The notes beneath the pieces were generated by a model. It was not told the origin of the DNA. It saw nothing but the letters and a program-made list of their open reading frames with translations, and made no database searches. A stretch of DNA of 28,056 nucleotides, taken from NCBI GenBank assembly GCA_947632425.1, contig CANRPG010000004.1, forward strand, positions 1-28,056, read 5' to 3'. Every line of letters starts with the position of its first letter. Within the stretch, counting starts at the first letter, position 1. Made by a program: the position numbers and the translations under genes. Positions 23,283 to 28,056 of the stretch are shown here, one piece after another. The stretch is from an uncultured Clostridia bacterium (GTDB lineage: Bacteria > Bacillota > Clostridia > Oscillospirales > Ruminococcaceae).

Positions 23283-23996
23283 ATGGAGAACAGAGAAAAC
23301 GAAGAAAAGACTATTGACTTGAAAATGCTGCTTCTGGGTCTGCTGGACAGGATATGGCTGATACTGTTTGTATCGGTGATATGCGCGGCGGCTGTTGGCA
23401 TTTTTACAAAGATAGGTATTGACAAAAAGTATACTTCAACGGCGCAGATGTTTGTGCAGAACAAAGACATTGAAGTACAGAACTCGGCTATTTCATCGAG
23501 CGACGTTGCGGCTTCGGCTTCGCTGGTACAGGTATGTCAGAGGGTATTTACGAGCGACTCGATGATGGCAAAGCTGCAAGATGCGCTGACTAATGCAGGT
23601 TATCTGTATAAAAATGAAGAGATAACCGAAATGATAAGCATAACCTCGCCTGACAACAACCAGGTAATGGTGGTAAACGTTGTGAGCGAAAGTCCGGAGA
23701 TCTCGCAGCTGGTGGCTTCTGCGCTTCTTGCAAACGCTGATACTGTTTACAAAGAGATAGTAAAGGTAGGCTCGGTGCAGACTATTTCGGCGGCGACTTT
23801 CCCGGAAGAGCCGTCATCGCCCAACCTTAAGAAGAATATTCTGCTTGGATTTGCGGCAGGATTTGTTCTGATATGCGCGATAGTTGTTATTATTGACATA
23901 TGCGACACGAAGATAAAGCCCACGGACAACCTTATGGATATGTACGGCGCGCCGCTTATTGCGGAGATAATGGACTTTGACGCTGAGATAAAGTGA
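23283..23996 (+). CDS. Wzz/CapA-type polysaccharide co-polymerase (kinase activator)
   Basis: A 237-residue inner-membrane protein with two membrane helices (about 22-44 and 183-205) enclosing an external alpha/beta domain (KKYTSTAQMFVQ, SSDVAASASLVQVCQRVFTS, SPDNNQVMVVNV, SPEISQLVASALL). The Pro-rich motif FPEEPSSPN precedes the second helix, as in Wzz proteins. In Firmicutes this protein anchors and activates the separate BY-kinase through its cytoplasmic tail; here the tail is short. Start ATG 23283 with a strong site (AGGAGGGG). It leads an operon of three genes with CpsD-like kinase and CpsB-like phosphatase. Confidence 0.88.
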   Translation: MENRENEEKTIDLKMLLLGLLDRIWLILFVSVICAAAVGIFTKIGIDKKYTSTAQMFVQNKDIEVQNSAISSSDVAASASLVQVCQRVFTSDSMMAKLQDALTNAGYLYKNEEITEMISITSPDNNQVMVVNVVSESPEISQLVASALLANADTVYKEIVKVGSVQTISAATFPEEPSSPNLKKNILLGFAAGFVLICAIVVIIDICDTKIKPTDNLMDMYGAPLIAEIMDFDAEIK

Positions 23997-24014
23997 GAAA
24001 CGGAGAGCAGGATA

Positions 24015-24827
24015 ATGAACAGCAGCAGAAATACAAAGAAAAACAAAAAAGACGATCCGCTGAGAACATCGATACACGTTGCGAGGTCGCATATTCTTAA
24101 TGAGAACACTAAGTTTGTTATTTCGGAGGCTTACAAGCTGGCAAGAACGAATATTATGTTCTCGATAGCTTCAAGCCCGAGCAAGGTAATTACGGTAACG
24201 TCTTCAAACCCCTCGGAGGCAAAGACGACTACTACAGTAAACTTGGCGATAACTTTCGCGATGACGGGTGCAAAGGTACTGCTTATTGACGGCGACATGA
24301 GAAAGCCTTTTGTAAACAAGCTGTTCAAGCTGGACAAGAACACGGGGCTTTCTATGGTGCTGGGCGGTATGTGCACGGTGGCGGAGGCTATCAGGAGCAA
24401 TATAAGAGATAATCTTGATATTATTACGGCAGGACCTATTCCGCCCAACCCCGTGGAACTTCTGGGCAGCGACAACATGAAACAGCTGATAGAGATACTT
24501 GGTGCGCATTACGATTATATTTTCGTAGATATGCCGCCTGTTAATGTGGTATCCGATGCGCTTTTGCTGGCTCCGCTGTCGGCAGGTTATATACTTGTTA
24601 TAAGAGACAATTACACTAAGTATTCCGATGTACAGCAGGCGCTTTCACAGATAAACATGGCAAACGGAAAGATGCTTGGATTTATAAAGACCATATGCCG
24701 CTCGGATTCACGAGGCGGATATTACGGCAAGTATGGCAGATACGGCAGATATGGAAAATACGGAAAGTATGGCAACGCATATAAGTACGGAGACTATTAC
24801 GGAGAAAGCGAAGGCAAGGAAGCCTGA
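24015..24827 (+). CDS. cpsD: CpsD/CapB-type BY-kinase (tyrosine autokinase)
   Basis: A 270-residue cytoplasmic kinase of the ParA/MinD-like fold. N-terminal EAYKLARTNIMFS is the activator-side helix; Walker A region is SSNPSEAKTTTT (about 63-74), where Ala 69 takes the place of the normally invariant Gly before Lys 70; Walker A' LLIDGDMRKP (Asp 92, 94); Walker B YIFVDMPP (Asp 172). The C-terminal tail from about 234 has 11 Tyr, six of them in a GKY/GRY beat of three residues, the autophosphorylation cluster. It acts with the preceding membrane protein to control polymer length and export. The Gly to Ala change could weaken nucleotide binding; the other motifs are intact. Confidence 0.9.
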   Translation: MNSSRNTKKNKKDDPLRTSIHVARSHILNENTKFVISEAYKLARTNIMFSIASSPSKVITVTSSNPSEAKTTTTVNLAITFAMTGAKVLLIDGDMRKPFVNKLFKLDKNTGLSMVLGGMCTVAEAIRSNIRDNLDIITAGPIPPNPVELLGSDNMKQLIEILGAHYDYIFVDMPPVNVVSDALLLAPLSAGYILVIRDNYTKYSDVQQALSQINMANGKMLGFIKTICRSDSRGGYYGKYGRYGRYGKYGKYGNAYKYGDYYGESEGKEA

Positions 24828-24841
24828 CGGGGGCGACCAAA

Positions 24842-25567
24842 GTGTTAGTTGATTTTCATTCGCACATACTGCCGGGCATTGACGACGGTGCGAAGAACAT
24901 TGAAGAAAGCATAAAGATACTGGATATGATGTCCGAAACGGGCGTTGACGTGGTATACTGCACGCCGCACTTCTATCCGCACGAGATGTCGGTGGACAGA
25001 TTTTTGGAGCGGCGCAGGCAGGCATACGGCAAGCTTGTGCCCTATCTGAAGCCGCATCACCCGAAGCTGAAAATGGGCGCGGAAGTGCTGATGTCGCGCA
25101 GTTTGCTGACAAGAGAAGCTTTGGAAAAGCTGAAACTTGAGGGAACGGACTTTGTGCTGCTGGAGATGCCGTACATTCATTTTTCGCAGAACACCTATGA
25201 CGGGGTGGCTGACATTGCGGACATGGGTGGCATTAAGGTTTTGATAGCGCACATTGAGAGGTATCTGGTGGCGAACAGCGAAGCGGAAGTTATGCGCCTC
25301 ATGGAGGGCGAGAACGTTCTGGGGCAGATAAACTGCACTTCGCTGAGGAAAATGGGCGACCGCCATCGCTGCATGGATTTTATCAAAAACGGCTGCGTGC
25401 AGGCTCTGGGCACGGACTACCACAGGATAGAACGCGGTTACGCGTTTATGGACGAGGGTATTTCGATACTGAAAAGAAAGCTTGGGCGCGATGCGTTTGA
25501 GAGGATAATGCGCTGTTCGGAGATGATAGCCGAGAACTGCGATGTTGACGAGATACTGGAGATATAA
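24842..25567 (+). CDS. cpsB: CpsB/CapC-type PHP tyrosine phosphatase
   Basis: A 241-residue metal-dependent phosphatase of the PHP family, which dephosphorylates the Tyr tail of the BY-kinase. Metal-binding motifs: DFHSHILPGIDDGAKN (His 6, His 8, Asp 14), CTPHFYP, GAEVLM, LIAHIERY and GTDYHR, all in the family order. Start is GTG 24842 behind GGGGGCG. It is the third gene of the operon and is followed by a GC-rich hairpin; no glycosyltransferase, flippase or polymerase gene follows, which is unusual for this trio. Confidence 0.92.
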   Translation: MLVDFHSHILPGIDDGAKNIEESIKILDMMSETGVDVVYCTPHFYPHEMSVDRFLERRRQAYGKLVPYLKPHHPKLKMGAEVLMSRSLLTREALEKLKLEGTDFVLLEMPYIHFSQNTYDGVADIADMGGIKVLIAHIERYLVANSEAEVMRLMEGENVLGQINCTSLRKMGDRHRCMDFIKNGCVQALGTDYHRIERGYAFMDEGISILKRKLGRDAFERIMRCSEMIAENCDVDEILEI

Positions 25568-25572
25568 AGAAC

Positions 25573-25594
25573 CGCCCTCTGCTTTTAGAGGGCG
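25573..25594 (+). terminator. Hairpin after cpsB, probable terminator
   Basis: CGCCCTCT pairs with AGAGGGCG around GCTTTT. The 3' T-run is weak (ATAAAGTTT), so termination may be partial. Confidence 0.6.
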
Positions 25595-25619
25595 ATAAAG
25601 TTTGAACCAGAACTATCAG

Positions 25620-26260
25620 ATATGAGAAGTTAGAAGTCAGAGGTTAGAAATGGCTTTTTAACGTTCGTGCGAATTTCTTATTTCTGCTGTTTATAGCTAG
25701 AAGCAAGAGGCAAGAAATTTGGACTTGTCCGTACTGCAAATTATATGATTTTTCTAATATTATAATATACCCCGACCCACTAACCGCCCCAAAGGGAGAG
25801 AGGCTGGCAGAATATTCTTCCAGTGACGTGAGGGGGAGACGTGGCTTTTTGGGGGTGTGAATGTGCGGTGGGTAGTGAGGAAAAATTTGAAAAAATTACC
25901 GCAGTACGTTATAAATCACTTTCCGCACTACTGACCTCTTTTTCCTTACAAACAAAGCCTATGCGTATTTCGCTATTTAGCCTCTACCACAAAGGCACGA
26001 AGTTCCGAGCGAAGAGGTCGCGACTTTTCACCAAGGCTCAGCGCGTGGTTGAGGGTGTGGATAAGGAATAGGGAGCTCGAGGGGAAAACCTTAGGGTAGG
26101 GGGTAAAGCGCGCGCCCTTCCTGACAGATTTACCCCCTATATCCCTATGGTTTTCCCCTCGATTAAAATCGTGCGAACGTGGTAGCACTCTCAAAATGAG
26201 AAGAAAACCAAAGTACAGTGGAGCGTTGAACGCGCTCCTGCGCTGCGCGTAAGCGCTATA
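25620..26260. repeat. Intergenic repeat island D
   Basis: No gene is supported between 25568 and 26303. Contents: TTAGAAG-like heptamers (25623-25650), GCAAGAG-like heptamers (25697-25717), CCCACTAACCGCCCC (25785 onward), the GAATATTC palindrome (25803-25824), an unclassified part (25860-26075), a long inverted repeat (26078-26161), and the GC-rich module (26218-26256). About 80 bases ending in the GC-rich module are homologous to 21078-21155 of island C in reverse. Frames of 76 (+) and 146 (-) residues here cross repeats and are not accepted as genes. Confidence 0.65.
26078..26161. repeat. Long inverted repeat upstream of pheS
   Basis: CGAGGGGAAAACC ... TAGGG ... GGGGGTAAA (26078-26107) pairs with 26129-26161 over about 28 positions, with a small interruption and a 21-base loop. 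There is no T-run after it. It lies about 140 bases before pheS. Confidence 0.7.
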
Positions 26261-26303
26261 TAATATACAACAATAACAATTTTTAAGATAAGAGGGATAT
26301 TCT

Positions 26304-27329
26304 ATGAGCATGAGAGAAGATCTTGAAAGGATAGAAGCTGCTGCGAAAGGAGCTTTGGAAGCTGCTGCGGACGGCAAGGCTCTTGAAGATGTGAGAGTTA
26401 AATTCTTGGGCAAAAAGGGCGAGCTTACCGCTATACTGAAACAAATGGGCGGACTTTCGGCTGAGGAGCGCCCGGTTATGGGTCAGCTGGCAAACAAGGT
26501 GAGGGCTGACATTGAAAACGCTGTCTCGGAAAGGGGCGCGCAGCTGAAAGAGCTTTTGGAGGCAAGGCGCATCAAGGAAGAAACAATTGACGTTACAATG
26601 CCCGGAAAAGCGCCGCGCGTGGGCAAGCTTCACCCGCTTAACAAGACACTCGAGCAGGTGGAGGAGATATTCCTCGGTATGGGCTTTGAGATAGTTGAGG
26701 GTCCGGAAGTTGAGAAGGATTACTACTGCTTTGAGGCACTGAATATGCCGCCGCATCACCCGGCGCGCGACACGCAGGACACCTTCTACATCAGCGACAG
26801 TGTACTGCTGAGGACACAGACATCGTCGGTGCAGGTGCGCGTTATGGAGAAAAACAAGCCGCCGATAAGGATAATATCTCCTGGCAGGGTCTACCGCTCG
26901 GACACGATAGACGCGACACATTCGCCGCTGTTTCATCAGGTAGAGGGGCTGGTCATTGACAAGGGTGTTACGATGGCAGACCTGAAAGGCACTCTGGAAC
27001 TTCTTATGAAGCGCATTTACGGTGAGGACACTAAAATTCGTTTAAGACCGCACCACTTCCCGTACACAGAGCCGTCAGCCGAGGTCGACCTTATGTGCTA
27101 CAACTGCCACGGCGCAGGCTGCCCTATGTGCAAGAATGAAGGCTACATTGAGCTGCTGGGTGCAGGCATGGTACACCCGAAGGTGCTTGAAAACTGCGGC
27201 ATTGACCCCGAGATATACAGCGGTTTCGCGTTCGGCATAGGTCTTGAAAGGCTGACGATGGGCAACTTCCAGATCAAAGACATGAGAATGCTTTACGAAA
27301 ATGACGTGAGATTTTTGGATCAGTTCTGA
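26304..27329 (+). CDS. pheS: Phenylalanyl-tRNA synthetase alpha subunit
   Basis: A 341-residue class II synthetase subunit, full length. N-terminal coiled-coil for tRNA binding (about 1-85), then motif 1 region LHPLNKTLEQVEEIFLGMGF, motif 2 ISPGRVYRSDTIDATHSPLFHQVEG, and motif 3 GFAFGIGLERLTM. The catalytic core includes FPYTEPSAEVD. A Cys cluster, CYNCHGAGCPMC, sits between them, a zinc-ribbon-like insert frequent in Firmicutes PheS. It forms the alpha2beta2 enzyme with PheT, which charges tRNA-Phe. Start ATG 26304 with GAGGGA upstream. No T-box motif was found in the leader. Unusually, another gene separates it from pheT. Confidence 0.97.
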   Translation: MSMREDLERIEAAAKGALEAAADGKALEDVRVKFLGKKGELTAILKQMGGLSAEERPVMGQLANKVRADIENAVSERGAQLKELLEARRIKEETIDVTMPGKAPRVGKLHPLNKTLEQVEEIFLGMGFEIVEGPEVEKDYYCFEALNMPPHHPARDTQDTFYISDSVLLRTQTSSVQVRVMEKNKPPIRIISPGRVYRSDTIDATHSPLFHQVEGLVIDKGVTMADLKGTLELLMKRIYGEDTKIRLRPHHFPYTEPSAEVDLMCYNCHGAGCPMCKNEGYIELLGAGMVHPKVLENCGIDPEIYSGFAFGIGLERLTMGNFQIKDMRMLYENDVRFLDQF

Positions 27330-27366
27330 TATTATATAGCATAAGATCATGTAGGAGTGTACGAAA

Positions 27367-27957
27367 ATGGATCTAAACAGCAGTTCTATATACAAGTGCC
27401 TGACGGGCGGCAAAAAGCCTGTTGGCAAAATAATAGGCTATGCGATATGGGGTATACTGATATTCTTTATTGTGTGGTCGATAGTGTTTGCAATTTTTCA
27501 GACCGAGGCAAGCATGATAATAGGCGCGGTGATAGGTTTAGCGGCGGTCGCATTTTACATATGGCTTGCTAGAAAATGGGTGAAGAAAGCAAGCAAGGCA
27601 ATTCAAAAGAGACTTGACACTGCGAACGCCATTTCACCCGAAGAATACGAGCGGCTGGAATACGAGCTTTCGCAGGCGGACTTTATGTTCAAGACGTTCT
27701 ACTTTTTAAGCGATTATTTGTACATTCCCAAGGCGAGGCTGCTGATAAAGTATCTTGACATACAAAAGCTACAGCCTACAATACACAGCACAAACGGGAT
27801 ACAGGATTCTGTATGGATAGACCTTACGGACGAGGAGGACAACAAGTACAGATTCTACGTTAAAAAGTGGAAGGATTACTTAGACTACAAGTATATGTTC
27901 GATGATATGCTGAACGCCAAACGGCAGGAAAAATGGGAGCAAATGCAACAGCAGTGA
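27367..27957 (+). CDS. Membrane protein of unknown function between pheS and pheT
   Basis: A 196-residue protein, not recognised. Two hydrophobic segments near the N-terminus (about 20-43, IIGYAIWGILIFFIVWSIVF, and about 49-68, ASMIIGAVIGLAAVAFYIWL), followed by a basic, helical cytoplasmic region with WVKKASKAIQKRLDTANAIS and a final Gln/Glu-rich helix. The middle contains LSDYLYIPKARLLIKYLDIQKL and SVWIDLTDEEDNKYRFYVKKW, the second like a small beta domain (PH-like). Start ATG 27367 with TAGGAG. It lies in the same direction as pheS and pheT, 37 bases after pheS and 23 before pheT, so it is cotranscribed. Confidence 0.75.
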   Translation: MDLNSSSIYKCLTGGKKPVGKIIGYAIWGILIFFIVWSIVFAIFQTEASMIIGAVIGLAAVAFYIWLARKWVKKASKAIQKRLDTANAISPEEYERLEYELSQADFMFKTFYFLSDYLYIPKARLLIKYLDIQKLQPTIHSTNGIQDSVWIDLTDEEDNKYRFYVKKWKDYLDYKYMFDDMLNAKRQEKWEQMQQQ

Positions 27958-27980
27958 TCTATTAGGAGAGGAAGAATAGT

Positions 27981-28056
27981 ATGGATCTTTCAATGAGGTG
28001 GCTGGCAGACTATGTTGACTGCGATATGCCGATAAAAGAATTTGTTTCGGGGCTGA
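27981..28056 (+). CDS. pheT: Phenylalanyl-tRNA synthetase beta subunit, 5' end (cut by window edge)
   Basis: Only 25 codons are visible: MDLSMRWLADYVDCDMPIKE and FVSGL follow the standard PheT N-terminus (xxxLxWLxDYVD). Start ATG 27981 with AGGAGAGG upstream. The remainder lies beyond the window. Confidence 0.85.
   Translation, partial: MDLSMRWLADYVDCDMPIKEFVSGL

Noticed and set aside
26236..26264. Sigma-A promoter for pheS using TATAAT at 26259
   Set aside because: The -35 position holds TCCTGC; without a -35 match the box may be only AT-rich sequence after the GC-rich module.
26160..26303. T-box leader for pheS (CGTGGTAGCACT resembles the T-box core)
   Set aside because: The AGGGTGG-ACCGCG core is not matched, and there is no antiterminator/terminator pair with T-run before pheS.
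25973..26413. Frame of 146 residues on the - strand upstream of and inside pheS
   Set aside because: It starts inside pheS on the opposite strand and crosses the GC-rich module and the long inverted repeat; no promoter or ribosome site was seen.

Overview
The window looks like chromosome of a Gram-positive Clostridia member, most likely Ruminococcus or a close Oscillospiraceae relative. This is inferred from gene families, strong sigma-A type promoters (TTGACA-17-TATAAT), a lipoprotein with a Thr-rich linker, the two-polypeptide Firmicutes form of BY-kinase, and heavy use of the Ile codon ATA. No rRNA, tRNA, CRISPR array or intact insertion sequence was seen.

Region 1 (1-5830) is one phage-derived cassette on the + strand: terminase large subunit (cut by the window edge), portal, prohead-protease-like protein, major capsid, head-tail connector, two small structural unknowns and a baseplate-hub/late-control-like protein, closed by a terminator. 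All frames are open. No sheath, tape measure, lysis, integrase or repressor gene lies in the window, and two genes seem to lack a conventional start codon. Region 2 (5897-7681) has its own promoter and encodes a CobU-like P-loop protein without the usual nucleotidylated His, followed by PilT. Region 3 (7697-9125) holds a DUF3048 lipoprotein on the - strand, divergent from the next unit. Region 4 (9170-14691) is a c-di-GMP phosphodiesterase-like protein with two degenerate GGDEF domains, coupled by a 4-base overlap to trkA and then trkH. Region 5 (14873-21024) holds scattered envelope genes: two membrane-anchored unknowns, an M23/SpoIIQ-like peptidase, an SH3b protein and a VanY-type carboxypeptidase without an export signal. 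Region 6 (21624-25567) carries maf, a small unknown, nth, and then an exopolysaccharide regulatory trio (co-polymerase, BY-kinase, PHP phosphatase) with no glycosyltransferases beside it. Region 7 (26304-28056) is pheS, an unrelated membrane protein, and the start of pheT.

The most unusual content is not coding. Four intergenic islands (about 15555-16394, 18740-19700, 21005-21608 and 25620-26260) are mosaics of the same repeat modules: heptamer arrays (TTAGAGG-like and GCAAGAG-like), a 22-nt palindrome built on GAATATTC seen eight times, a palindrome GCGTTCC..GGAACGC seen three times, a GC-rich module ending in GCGTAAGCGC, and multi-branched palindromes. Two copies of one branched element differ by paired changes that keep the stems, and another 83-nt sequence folds as a perfect three-way junction. 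Two islands are bracketed by inverted heptamer arrays, and one fills the vanY-maf gap exactly, supplying the vanY stop codon. These modules look like an undescribed family of structured interspersed repeats, possibly mobilised in trans or acting as RNAs.
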